Positions 21,449 to 33,166 of a stretch of 64,000 nucleotides of DNA are shown in pieces. A model generated the notes under the pieces. That model did no database searches, was not told the DNA's origin, and saw only the letters and a list, made by a program, of their open reading frames with translations. How positions within the stretch are numbered: position 1 is the stretch's first letter; each line of letters begins with the position of its first letter. The translations under genes were made by a program, and so were the position numbers. Source of the DNA: Strobilurus pachycystidiatus (taxonomy: Eukaryota; Basidiomycota; Agaricomycetes; Agaricales; Physalacriaceae). The stretch lies in NCBI GenBank assembly GCA_019915135.1, contig JAHLMK010000006.1:2356001-2420000 (forward strand), in the 5' to 3' direction.

Positions 21449-24400
21449 ATGGTTGACACCATCGTTCAGACGGACAGTTATGCTGCCACGCAGGCTGGCC
21501 AGCCTTCTCGAGTCATCTCGGTACACATTTATGAAGACGTTCACGGGGATCTCTATGTGCTGTGTGATCAGTGCACAAAGCGCATCGGGATTCAAGCTGG
21601 CCGCTCGCTGGGTCCTCTGACGACTCACCGCCTGTCTGCGACCTGTACAAAATATAGGAATAAAATTCAGAGAAGGGAAGCGAAGGTGCGTCTCTATGAT
21701 TACTGCAGTATACTCTGCCTTACTACAATCTTAGAAACAACCCTCGCATTCGACGGAACCTGCCCAATCATCGACATCGCCATATCTCTCTGTAGATATT
21801 CCTGTAAATTTCACGGTATGTTGGCTTCTTCAAATCAATCACGACTCTCGCGAACATCACGCACCTTTGATTTTTAGATTCCGCCACCTGTTGTACCCTC
21901 GGAGCGTTCGCCGTCTATCCAAGCCTCGGCGTCGGCTTTCTCTGGTGATACAGGGCCACGATTTACGGTGCGTTGCTGATCCCTTGTCACGGATAAGAAC
22001 TAATATGACACACACACACATCCGATCTCTAGACTCCACCGCCTACCGTGCTGCCGGTTCATCCGCCTGCAATGGCGCATCCCAGACCCCGTATTGCTGC
22101 GATAGACGTACCTAGTACACCTACACCCAGTGCTCCGTCTACACCCCGTCTACACCCCGCCTCCTTCTCTGTAACCACGTCTGCCAATATACTTCCTTCT
22201 CTAAACTCATTCACTACATCGTTGCATCGGCCGTCTCGTGTCACATCCCATCGAGAAAACAATGACCTTGAGCCCGCCCCGTCTGCCTCATTGTCAGAGT
22301 CTGGATCGTCACTATCCGCTGAGTCTTATGACTTCGAAAGATCACCATCTCCGGACGCAACAATTCCCTTCGATCCAACACTAGAAGAAGATTCAACACA
22401 TAGAGAGCCCGTGTGTCCGGGTCAACCTATTCTATGGGCGCCTGGCGATCCGTGGGAGACATATCCGTTCGACATGCATCGTCGTCAGGAAATGTCTTGG
22501 GAAGTTCTCGGATACACAAGCGAAGGAGACGAACATTTCCTTCTTCTGCAATCCGTCAGATGCAACGGCTATCTTTCAAGCAGCCAAGCTCAAAAGCGTG
22601 GTGTTTGTGATGTCTGTAGTCAGCTGCAGACATCGGCACGTCTGAGCGAGCTCAGTGAACGGATGAAGACGAATCCGTCTCCAAGAACCTCATGGTACTA
22701 CTTGAGTCACCAGCAAATGCGAAGTGTCCTTGTCACCGTTAGGAAACAGTTGAAGCGGTCGAAGAACAGGGTATGCCATGCTGTATGCACGATGATTGTC
22801 ACTAATGGTTAAGTTCCAGGAGCGAAATCTGAAGCGTCGCTTGAAGACAGCTACACAGTCTGATGCGCAATGGCTGCGCATCGTTACATATGTCTCAGAG
22901 TACGACGTACCGGGACTTCGTCGTTTGCTTGCTCTGGCACTCCGACAAGGAATGGGTGCTCGAAGTATCTTCAAAAAGCTTGAAACATGTGTCAATGGGC
23001 TGTATACGCCTCACGGTGGTTGGACAGAGCGTGAATACGACCTCGCATTCTTGGCTAAAGCTCTGGGAGGTCCGCGTCTCCTGTTTGCGATGCAGAAAGC
23101 GTTCGCACTCCCATCCACCTCCACACTACATCGCAACATGCCTCTCCCTAATCTCCATGTCTGTCTCTCCGAGCCGAATGCACAAGATATGGATACTGCA
23201 GTGTCAAACATGTTTGAAGCTGAAGTTCGTGCACCTCCGGAGACAGAAAAGATTCGGCTAGCGGGAAAGGTCCTTATGATTGATGACATTGCTATTGAGG
23301 AAGTCGGGCGATATGATCATGATCGTGACGCGGGAGTTGGTCTCTGTCGAGAGCATACATTGGGAATGTCGTGCTCAACTGAGGACTTCGCTGCGATTGA
23401 TGCTATTAGCACCGTTCTCGAGGGTGGCAAGATTCATCTGGGAAAGGAGGCGACGGTACTTGCAATTGGGTCGCTCACTGATCCTGACAACTACCTTCCT
23501 ATACCTGTCCTCCTTTCCGCAACATGCAAAGCTGAAACTGGAGATGCACTAGCACGGTGGCTTGAGCTATTCCTGGAGGTCTGGCGCAGGCATCCTTGCG
23601 GAGAGAAGCTTCACGGTCCAATAGTTACCGTCGCAAGTGATGGGGCATCAACATTCCGAGCAGCACGCTTCAAGCTCACCACAAAGGAGCGTGTTGATAC
23701 CTCTCATGGTTACGGACAGATCCTATCACAGCTTCCAGGTCTTGATCTTTGGACTGGGACGCTTGGTCTCCTTGTGACATGCGATCCGAAGCATGTCTTC
23801 AAGCGCTTTGCCACACTTTGCCGGAGTATGTCCGGGATTCAAGTTGGTGATACCACCGTCGAACAGGTTCATATCGCGTCACTTCTTGCACAACTACCCG
23901 ACATCAAGGAAGCTGGAGCAGACGACCTTATGGATCCGGCAGACAAGATGAATGTACCAAAGGCTGTCCGCCTGGTTCAGACTCTGTTGCGCTTCGAGCA
24001 TGAGTCTCCCACTCTTCTCGAGACAGATGCGAACCAGGTAGACAAAGTGACTTTCATTGGGAAGGTCCTCAATTACTTCTTGGATCCATTTGTCACGGAT
24101 CAGAGCCTCTCCGACCAGATCGAGTCTCTTGGTGTTTACGCACACCTCACATACGCGTTGTACAAGAAGCACGGTCTCTCTTTTCTGACCGGTGCACTCT
24201 ACGCGGACTCACACGCTATCATAAAGGACATTGTCTTTAATACCGCGCGTCTCAAGGAGATCGATCCTGATCTCCTCTACTTCATCATTCTGGCTGGACA
24301 GGATCGTCTCGAGGGCCTGTTCTCCAATGTTCGAACACAAGATCACAGTCGAAACTTTGATATGTTGCAGCTTTCGCAGAAGCTGAGCATTGCTGCCGAG

Positions 24401-26547
24401 CTTGTCGAAGTGTTCAGCCGCAATCCGGACCTGAACCGAGGTCACCGAAGGAGAGACGTGAAGAACGCTGAGGGTGTTGACCACATGAACCCAGCATCTG
24501 TCGAGCACGATAACAAAAGTGTAGGCAGCGTGGATCTTCCTGCAGTTTGGAAGACTGCCGCGTCCCGAGCTAATGAAGTACTTCATCAGTACCTGGGATA
24601 TACCTACGACTTTGCGCGCGATTTTGCAAACCCTGCCGTCAGTTTCATGACGCCGGACGGGAAAACATATATAGGCTCAAAATGGTCACCAGACGACAAG
24701 CGCTCGGATGAAGGACACGACTCGTCTATACCTCAACGCGAGTTAGAGTCCCGATCCGAAGCCAACGCCCCCACAGCTCCGATACTCAGTTCTACTGAGG
24801 TAGTCTTACCAAACGAGACACGCGAATACATGGAGAACCTTCCTCCAATCGTACTTGACGAGCAGCGTTTCTTCAACGCGCTTGAAGATGACTTCACAGC
24901 TGATGGACTGCCACCGGAACTTCATCATTCATCTACCCATCCATCGACCACACCGCCTGACCGTGTACCCTCTCGCTTTGTTCACATCGATGGCAAGCTC
25001 TTTCGAAAAGATTTCTGTCATTCCAGCTCTGCTTCGGTCAGATAATGCCCGGAAGGCAACCATCCGTACACTCCGCGCTGCAGGCGTCTCTCAGCAGAAT
25101 GCCATGCGTCTCCAGAGTCACAAGTACGTGCTTTCTGCGATGGCAGCCGATGGCATTACACAGGACAAGTTGTCACTCGGTGCTCGGGACATAGCAGCAG
25201 CACTGATCCGTTCAAGTGATAAGCTATGTCTAGCTGTGCTGGAGATCCGTCACTTCGAGCAGGAAGGTGCTCGGAAACAGCTCAACTCTATCGAGGTTGC
25301 ACAGATGTCCAACAAGGTTACAGCCTTCTGCCAGATTGTTGATATCAAGTCGGCCACGGATGTCGAGCTCGACTCGGATATAATTGACTTAGGCGATGAT
25401 GATTCCGACGACGAATATATGCTGGACTCTGACTCTGATATTGAAGCTTTCGAGTGGTCCGTCCGGCCAATATTCGCTCGGATTGACGCTGAGGGCAGTA
25501 CCCGTCTACTGAGCCCAAAAGTCTCAGTATTACGCATTCCCGCTGATCGCCTTCTCATCCTTACTGCCCATCATCGTCAAGTTGCTGAGCCAACGGCCAA
25601 GCGCCTTCGCTATCGACGTTTCCTGCACAATCGGACTCTGCACGCATTACTTCAAGACGCCTGGGATACATATGATCCTTCTTCGACCACCTTCCTCGAC
25701 TCCGTCCGCGCTATACCTGCAGTAAAGACGGCCGTACTTCCATACAAGGATTTCCAGCAGAAGCATCATCTCTGTTTGGACAACATCCCTGCATTGAAAG
25801 AGATACAGGTGCACGAACCAGACACCCCATTGCATTGCAAAGTCTGTGGTACCAAGGTTGCGTTGAAGCACATGCGAAATCATGTTGGCTATCATATCCT
25901 ATTGGCTTCCCGAGATCTCTTATCGTCACCTGAGATGATTGAGAAGGTATGTGTGCACTATATACGTGCACAACAGCTTGCTTATCATAGTGTCAATCTA
26001 GATTGGATATGATCCGTGTGGATGGTGCGGAACTACAGGCTGCCATACCAAACTCACAGTCACCACAAGCAAGAAGACAATCAAGCGATTGACAACGTCT
26101 GACTGTCCATATCACTACGAGACTATGTCCTACCCCGCGGCTGTCAAAGTCAGCTTGTCCTCTCCTTCTACTAATGTCCCCATTCACTGTGCGCTCTGTA
26201 CTGGACCGTCACCTACAATCTGGAAGTACAATGCAGTGACTCACCTCGTATCTGAGCACAGCTATCCAAAGGGCCGTTCCGATATCGAACTTCCAAGTCT
26301 GCCAGCCAAGATGTGGCTCGACATCTATATATCAGCTAGGGAGGAGGCTTTGATGGGTGTGCCGGCGGAGACCGTGGATGAAAGCCGCGATAGAGACTAC
26401 TTGCCTGATAGCGACTTCGTTACAATGGTCGGCTCGCGTTCTGTCGGGGTTGAAGAGCTCATTCAACTAGTCCGGACACGCCAACGGACAAACACTACCT
26501 CTACTACTTCTACCTCACATAGACCTTACAAACAGACTCGACACTGA
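21449..26547 (+). CDS. Transposase with N-terminal BED-like finger, DDE-type core and C-terminal zinc-finger cluster
   Basis: Exons: 21449-21685, 21735-21815, 21878-21967, 22033-22770, 22820-25946, 26002-26547. The start has a strong Kozak context. The N-terminus has C-x2-C ... H-x5-C (CDQC...HRLSATC), followed by a Ser/Pro/Thr-rich linker. The catalytic-type core in exon 5 shows MIDDIAIE, VTVASDGAS, TCDPKHVFKR and DRLEGLFSNVR. This D-D-H-E order is like P-element/THAP9-type RNase H-fold transposases, and the family is common in Agaricomycetes. The C-terminus has CKVC...HMRNHVGYH, CGWCGTTGC and CALC...WKYN...HLVSEH. Reading changes frame at the AAAA run 25006-25009: the upstream frame stops at 25045 while the downstream family-like frame is already open. 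Either a one-base error or an inactivating mutation is likely. Confidence 0.75.
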
Positions 26548-27750
26548 TACTTAATGATCTAATATACTTCACACATGGCTGGGATTGTAATTATGCCCTC
26601 GAATCACGGGCACACGCACCGACATCGCACCCCGCTCGCCAGCCGCTCGCGACAACTGAGCTCGGCCATAGCTCGGCAAGATGGCACCCATCAGCGCCGG
26701 CTTGAGCGGCTCACCCATCAAGGGCTTATATTGAGGCCGCGCTAGGTCTTCAGGGAATCAAGGCACGAATACCCCCCGGGTGTGTGCAAGCGGCGTTGAC
26801 CGTGAGTCAGAGAAGGGAATGAAAAAGTCGGTGGTGATGGCGAAAGAACAAAGGGCGGACTTTGAAAATGGCAAGTCGCGGTCGCGTGCCTGTCCCGTGC
26901 CGATGCACTTTGCACATCAACTCGGCCTGAACACGTTGCCGTGGTTGCCAAGCCGACTCGGCATTTGCTCCTCACCACCACCGCGACGACGACCACAGCG
27001 CCGGCGCGCCCCCCGACACCTGCTCTGCAGCGACGACGCCAACGACGACCTCACTGGCATTCCCGCCGGCTACGCGTTACGAACACATTGGAGACGACTG
27101 TTCCATGGAGGGGTGTGTCACGAACCCATGAAGGACTGCTGGCATGGCACTAGGACAGTTCGGGTGCGTCGTTTTCCTTCTCGTTTTCGCGCTGACAGTG
27201 TTGACGGCAGCGGTCGCTTCGCACGGACGGCGAGGGCCTAACAAAGGCACGACGACGACAAGCCGAGGATTACGGCAACGGCTAGCTTGGTATGTCACCG
27301 GCCGAGGATTTTGACAGGCCCTTTCATTGCCCCGACGTCACCCTGGCTGCTCGCCCATCGTGGCTGGTCGGTCAATCGTGGTGAGCACGACGAGCGTCGA
27401 AGTTTCCCTTCTTAAATCCAGTCTCTTTGTTCTGGGTGCTGCGCGTCGACTGCTGCCCTCGACGCCTACCCTCCCATGCTGACCAGATGACAGATCTAGA
27501 CCGTCTTGCTGGGGCATGGGTCCGCTCGCCCAACTTGAGCTCACGACGCCAGTCTGGAATCTTAAGCCTGACTCATCTTGACAGACTCCAAAGTCCGAAA
27601 CTCTCAAGTTGAACTCAAGTCGGGCTCAAGCTGGTGTCTCAAGTTTTGGGACTTGAGTTTCAGTCAAGATTAGATTAACTCAAGTCGTAGTGCGTGTGTA
27701 GTAGATACATTGAAATATACATCGTGTTCATGAATTCAAAGCAGACCGAA
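26548..27750. other. Non-coding 3' part of 7-kb transposon
   Basis: About 1.2 kb after the transposase stop with no supported gene; GC-rich open frames are unconserved and lack motifs. Between about 27600 and 27690 there are at least six CTTGAGT/ACTCAAG motifs. Similar motifs occur just inside the left end (about 20915-20955). They are probably subterminal binding sites. Confidence 0.6.
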
Positions 27751-27827
27751 AACATAAGATGAGTCGACAAGCTTATCTTATCCCGGTGTTCACCGACAAA
27801 TCTTAAGAAAAGTCTGTCATCTTTTTG
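27751..27827 (-). repeat. Right terminal inverted repeat of 7-kb transposon
   Basis: Inverse complement of the left end; the outermost bases read toward the ACTTGATAT target duplicate at 27828-27836. Confidence 0.88.
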
Positions 27828-27865
27828 ACTTGATATCTATGGACACTCTTACTTACTACTCGTGT

Positions 27866-27979
27866 AGAACCTTACTTATAGTTCTCTCTGTTCTTAGGTA
27901 TGAGTAGTCCCTAATATTAGTCGTCTTGCTTTTGCTGCGCACGTCTGAGAACCTTACTTATAGTTCTCTCTGTTCTTAG
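27866..27979. repeat. 32-bp direct repeat pair flanking 50 bp
   Basis: The same 32-bp sequence, beginning AGAACCTTACTTATAG, occurs at 27866-27897 and 27948-27979. The intervening DNA resembles the segment left of the transposon (CTGCGCACGTCTGAG at 20771-20785). This is a short local duplication just before the psi-P2 exon 4 remnant. Confidence 0.75.
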
Positions 27980-29323
27980 CCAGCAGCTCAATAACCCACG
28001 CCCAATCCTCCCATCATGTTACCAGTACCATCTACCACCAGTGAGTTGTCCTCAAATCCCGACGCAATCAAATCCCAACCCGACCCGACAGACCACAAAC
28101 ATTCTCCACCCAAAGTGGACACTGGTTTTGCCCGCCAAGGAGGTAGACGTATCCGCATCTTGACCCAAACCCAAACCCAAACCCGACCAGGACGGACTTG
28201 CATCACTCCGCGCTGAGCGCAACTTTTACCACGCCCAGTATACGGTGCCGAGCGCATATGTCACAACATTTAGTTCAGAGAGTGTGGTAGGAATGGGGTT
28301 TTGGAGAAGGAGGTGAGTGATTTGGTGCTACTTATATTGTCTGGACCCGGTTCTGGGTTTACTTGTGTCCAACACTGATTATCCCTCAGGTGAAGGAGGG
28401 CGTGGACCTGGTGCGGTGCACGTTCAAAGGCCGCGTCAAATGGCTTGAGGAAGACATTGAGCGGTGGCGGGGCGTAGTTTCGCTGCTGGGCGAGTCGGAG
28501 AGCCGTAGGTGGAGAGGGATAAGGAGATGGAGTGGTGTATGGCGGAGAACACAGACCTCAAGGAGAGAGTCCGGGAGTTGGAGCGAGGTTCACCGCCACC
28601 TGCATCACCACCACCACAACATGGAGAGGACTGGGGCAACGAGGACTCGGAGGAGGATGGGGAGTGGAAGGATGATGATGAGAGTGCCAAACCTCCGCCG
28701 CCGCCACAGTTGCCACATTGACAAAGGGCAGCAGACTCCACCTCGAAACGGCAGATGTCGACGGGCGACGTGGTGATGCACGCTATCAACGCGGCAAACC
28801 AAGTCCGAATCCAACCTGACAGCCCGAGTCAAGGTGTGCAGTTGGGTGGGACCGTCGAGAGCCAGAGCCATGGGGCTGCTTGACATTGGGGCAGAGAGCC
28901 AGTCGCTCAGCGAGAGTCAGCCCTGGGGCGGGCTCAAACTTCTCATGCAGAAACCCGAGCCCGAGTCTTCTCAGTCTCAGGAAGAGGAGTACCAACGGGT
29001 GGACACACCGTCGCAACCTCAGTCTCATCAATCACAGCCGTCACAGCCTCAGTTCCAGCACAAGTTTCATTCCCAGCCGGATAGTGGAGGAGTAGCAAAG
29101 CGAGAGAAGTACTTTTGCGGGTGGGAGATGGCGGATGGGGGACGGTGCGGGGCCGGGTCTGAGGCGAGGGGGTGAGTTGATTTTTTTTCTTCACTCAGGT
29201 TTGATCATCCTTTGGTTTTGATGTTGTTTTCCGAGTTGATATTTGGTTGCTAACACACTCTGTGCAGCCACTCGCTCAGCATTGCCTCAGTGCACCGGGC
29301 ATGGAGGGAGTTTGGGTGTGTAA
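27980..29323 (+). pseudogene. 3' half of psi-P2 (exons 4-6)
   Basis: Continuation of the P2 relic. It holds an exon 4 remnant after the TTCTTAG, an exon 5 remnant from 28391 (VKEGVDLVRCTFKGRVKWLE), a coiled-coil part with frame changes near 28510, and the terminal zinc-finger exon near 29100-29171 (YFCGWEMADGGRCGAG). Relative to P1, one G is missing before the last donor and one base is lost in the last exon, so the finger cannot be completed in frame. It converges on NLR3, about 215 bp away. Confidence 0.75.
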
Positions 29324-29538
29324 ATGTAGCGTAGAGGTCGTATGTTTGTTTATCTGTAGTATGTGTACATGGTATTTATTGTTAAGTTATTTGTTAAGAC
29401 ATTACCTGTTTTATCATTGTTGCATGCTCAGCTTGAAAGTACTGTGTATGGGAGTGTCAAAATAGAGTGTAACTTCAATGTGGAAAAAAAATGGGAATAT
29501 ATTATACATCAACTATGAAAGATATGTGTACTACTTAT
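29324..29538. other. Convergent spacer psi-P2 / NLR3
   Basis: 215 bp between the relic stop and the NLR3 stop. It is homologous to the other convergent spacers and contains an AAAAAAA tract. No separate feature is seen. Confidence 0.6.
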
Positions 29539-32500
29539 TCAATCTCTTTCCTTCTTCTTTGCTGCTTTGTGATACAGTAAGATCTTCATGATCTCCCAGT
29601 GACACTCTTTTTCCTTGTGCTCAGAATAGAAATCCAACACGGACTCAACATCAGCTCCGTGTCCTAACAACAAATAAACAATTTTCACATAAGCCTTGGT
29701 TTGTTTCCAAAGGATGTCTGCTTGGCCCTTTGTGGTGGCCAGTAAAGCATTTCCATAATGCCCTCCTACCATGTTGACATCAGCCTTGTGCTGAAGTAGG
29801 GTTTGAACAACATTTGTATTTCCCCGATAGGATGCTGCCTGCAGTGCATTTCCATAATAACCACCTTGAGCATTGATGTTGGCACCGTGGTCAATCAGAG
29901 TTTGAACAATAGTGTCATGTCCACAAAAAGATGCAATGTACAATGCACTTCCAAAGATACCATCTTGAGTGTTGACATTGGCATTATGAGTAAGTAGGGT
30001 TTGAACAACAATGGCGTGTCCATAAAAAGATGCGATCTGTAATGCATTTCCATGTGAACTATCTTCAGCATTGACATCAGCACCATGATGCAAAAGGATA
30101 CTGATGATAACATTGTTGCCAATTTCAAGGGATGAAATGAGAGCAGCATTAAGTATCTGCTGTTTGACTGGACCAGCCGCAACTATGGAGCGGACTATAT
30201 TCTGCTGATTGTTGTATGCCGCATATTGTAGAAGTGAAGAATCATGGAATTTGCCATATGAAGAGCCGTACTGACGCCAAAATTGCCACTGTAGGCTTTG
30301 ACGTGTCATGAGTTGAGTTGCTAATTCCATTGTCTCTAACTGGATTGTACTAAAGTCAAGATGTGCCAACCAATAGTTGGCAGAGTATTCCACAAGTTTG
30401 AATTTAGCTTTTATGTCTGGAATCTGAACAGTGTTTCTCCAGTCCTCTGTCCTGAAGTAGCAAAGCTGTGTAAGACAAGTGTGGGCAATCATATTATGAC
30501 CAGATAATGGCTGAATGCTATATTGTCCTGCAACACTGGTGATCCCATTCATAAGATAGTCACGAACAGATGAGTGAGCAAGTTGAACCTGATGAGTAAT
30601 GTAGTGAGTTTACTGTAGTGTTTCGACCGCATATTCGCATATTGGGTCACGCAGCTCTGTGAACTGAACCTATACATATTGCATATCGCATCACGGTGCC
30701 TCTCAATCAGGCACAAGCGGCCAAAAGTGGTAATTTCAGGTCCCGCCTGCGGCGGGACCGTCCAAATAAGGCAATTTAAGGGTTCACGAACCTGTTCGCT
30801 GTAAGTTCGCAGCATATCGCGTCACATGCCGCGAACCTATGGTCGAAACACTACAGTAAATTCAGAACCAAAGTGAGAACTACAAACCACATTCTCCACC
30901 CAGTCTGGCCCCACAACGACAAGACTTGATAGTTGTTTTGTCAACAGCATCCTATTTTGAGTTTGCAAGGCAGGGTCAAATTGCCACATAGGAGTTGATG
31001 TGTTAAATGCAAGTACAGCATCATTCAACTCATCAATGGTAATGTTCCGAAGGGAGAGACACAACCATTGGAGAGCTCGGTGTAAACCTGAGTTATAATC
31101 ATTACTGTTACGTGAAAGAATGCGGTTGTAAAGTGCATTCAAATCCTGAGGTAGCTGTGAGAGAGCTATAGTCAATTCTCTCTGGTTATGACACTCCACC
31201 AACTCGCAAAGCAGACAGGCAACAAACCGGAACCTGTGAATAGAATTTGAATCAGATGAAAGGAAAATATTGCCAATGATTGAAATCTTACATGCCAGAT
31301 CCACGTTTCATGAGAGTTGTTGTGATCTCCTGCTTTTGTTCTGGTGCCCAATGCCTCAGATCATTGTTTGCCTGTAGCTGGTTGGCAATAAAGGCAGCAA
31401 TGTCATCTTTCACACATATTTCAACATTTACGTCAATCTGTTTGGAGAGGGAAGGAAGACGATCTGTGAAAGGAACACGGAGCTGACTTGTCATCAAAAA
31501 ATGCAGCTTTGTGCCTTGCCATTGATGCATTAGCTCAATGAAGTCCAGCAGACGCTGATGCTCTGATGATGTACATTCATCCAGTGCATCAAGAATAATA
31601 TATGTATCAGAAAGATCTTGGAGAACCTTCTCAAGCATCTCAAGGACAATGTCATACACAGGAGAGATTTGGCCACTACGACCAGCGACATGATAGTAGT
31701 TGCTTGTGATGCAATGAGGATTTGAGGTGTACTGTGAGAGCTGGTAGAGAAGTGACCGGATGGCCGGGTTTAGGTGGTTTTTGCTGCCGTCGGACTCATT
31801 GACACTAAAGTAGAAGAACGCCAACGGGATACTTTTATCAGCATCAATGTTGTCAATAATTGTGGAGCTAGTGGCAAAGAAATCAGAGATGTAGGCTTAA
31901 ATTTAGCCATCTTTTTCCTACCTGAGGACCGTCTTTCCTGTGCCTGCTACAATGTCTGTAAGTCAATGCGCACATGCTGTAGCTTGCGGACCTACAGTTA
32001 CCCGAGATCCATAGCAGGGACCCGGAAGTTTCTTTCCATTCAAAAAAGCGCTTATCATGCAAGACAAGCCAATCACCAGTGCTCTTCATCCTTGCCTCCC
32101 AAGCCCGCGTGAGATTAGAGCGCCCGTCGGGGGGACTTTCAAGCCATTTGAAGATATCAGTGTCCATACTGGATGACAAGGTCAAACACGGGCCAGCAAG
32201 AGATATGAATATAGCACTCACACTCGGCCATGCAGATAGTCAACCTTCACAACTGATGCAAGCGCACATTTTGTCTTGAGGGACAGAAGATCAGAGTTGA
32301 CAGTTGGTGTTATGGCTGGTTTTCTACCTGGAGACAATCACGATAGCCATCCATCTTCTGATCCAGTGCGTTGAAATTGGCACTGAACTTGTCGTGGCCA
32401 GCTCCCTTTGTGAACTTGCCGTGTTGCCTGTATTGTTTGACGTAGTTGGTCACATTGTCGAGCAGTCTTTGTGTGATGTCAGACATCTCTCAATGTTGTA

Positions 32501-33166
32501 TAGGATGGCAAGTTTACTCTTTATAACCGAGCAGGTCGGACTTGACATCGTCAAGCAAAACTGATCGACTAGTGGTTTGGACTCGTTCAAGCACCGGTGC
32601 GATAGTGTTCCAGATTGCCTGGGATTTCTCGACAAGTTGGGCTACCTGTTCTTGATCCCCCGTGTAATTCTAGGCGAGGGATACCTGAGATCGTGACACG
32701 TACAAATATGAGCAACGATATTGCTCACCTGGTATATCTCCAGCAGCTTTCTCATGGCCGCCACCACGGGTCCCACCCAGGGAACGATCTGAACAACACT
32801 TCCCACTTGTTCGAGTGTGCTAAGGATGACATCTCCGTTCGAGATGACCGTGTCGACTAGTCTGGGTCTATCGGGCAGCCTAGCGGGCTGCGAGGTCGTC
32901 TGACTCGTCTGCCGGTCGACTACCAGAGCTGGGGCGGATATTTCGTCATGCTCTGTGCGGTCGCTTCCGCTAGAGATGGCCGACTCCACTGAAATGGGTC
33001 CACCGGGAAGAACCCGCTGCGAGGACGACGTGCGCTCGTCTACAGCAGCAGGGGCGGATGCTTCGTCGAGTGCGCGCGGAGGCTGTTCGTATGTGGGCTT
33101 CCCGGACGACGACTTGCGGTGAAAGACACGCCTCAGCGACTTGCGAATGCTCTTGAGTAGATGCAT
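29539..33166 (-). CDS. NLR3: NACHT-ankyrin NLR, A-type, complete
   Basis: Exons: 33166-32729, 32669-32518, 32466-32328, 32274-32222, 32168-31996, 31946-31922, 31867-31292, 31233-30888, 30588-29539. They sum to 2952 nt, about 983 aa, with no frame error. The N-terminus (MHLLKSIRK) is longer than in B-type copies because of a Ser/Arg-rich insert before the helical domain. The P-loop GNSGTGKT spans exons 5/6 (about residues 316-323), with Walker B LDALDEC and MTSQ in exon 7. A winged-helix region ends in HSSVRDYL. Only about four ankyrin repeats follow, less uniform than in NLR2, then a Lys/Glu-rich tail. Intron 8 (30589-30887) holds a MITE and is 299 bp instead of the 56 bp in NLR5; its donor (GTTTGT) is weak. 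Likely cytosolic, with recognition by the ankyrin repeats. Confidence 0.87.
30613..30856. mobile_element. 244-bp MITE in intron 8 of NLR3
   Basis: Perfect 16-bp terminal inverted repeats: CTGTAGTGTTTCGACC at 30613-30628 and its complement at 30841-30856. Flanking TA dinucleotides (30611-30612 and 30857-30858) fit a TA target duplication as in Tc1/mariner-type elements. NLR5 shows the uninterrupted sequence (near 61797-61811). A 9-bp stem with a 3-base loop (GGTCCCGCC and complement) lies at 30739-30759. Confidence 0.92.

Larger units (their letters stand above)
20807..27827 (+). mobile_element. 7.0-kb autonomous-type DNA transposon
   Basis: Terminal inverted repeats of about 70 bp: 20818-20861 and its complement near 27771-27814 match at 43 of 44 positions by eye, and similarity continues to 20880 and 27751. 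The element is flanked by the direct repeat ACTTGATAT at 20798-20806 and 27828-27836, a 9-bp (or 8-bp) target duplication. Inside lies one plus-strand, multi-exon transposase gene (21449-26547). CTTGAGT-like motifs cluster inside both ends. Size, target duplication and transposase fit a cut-and-paste element; the superfamily (P-like, hAT-like or unnamed fungal) cannot be settled here. It inserted into the psi-P2 relic. Confidence 0.85.
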
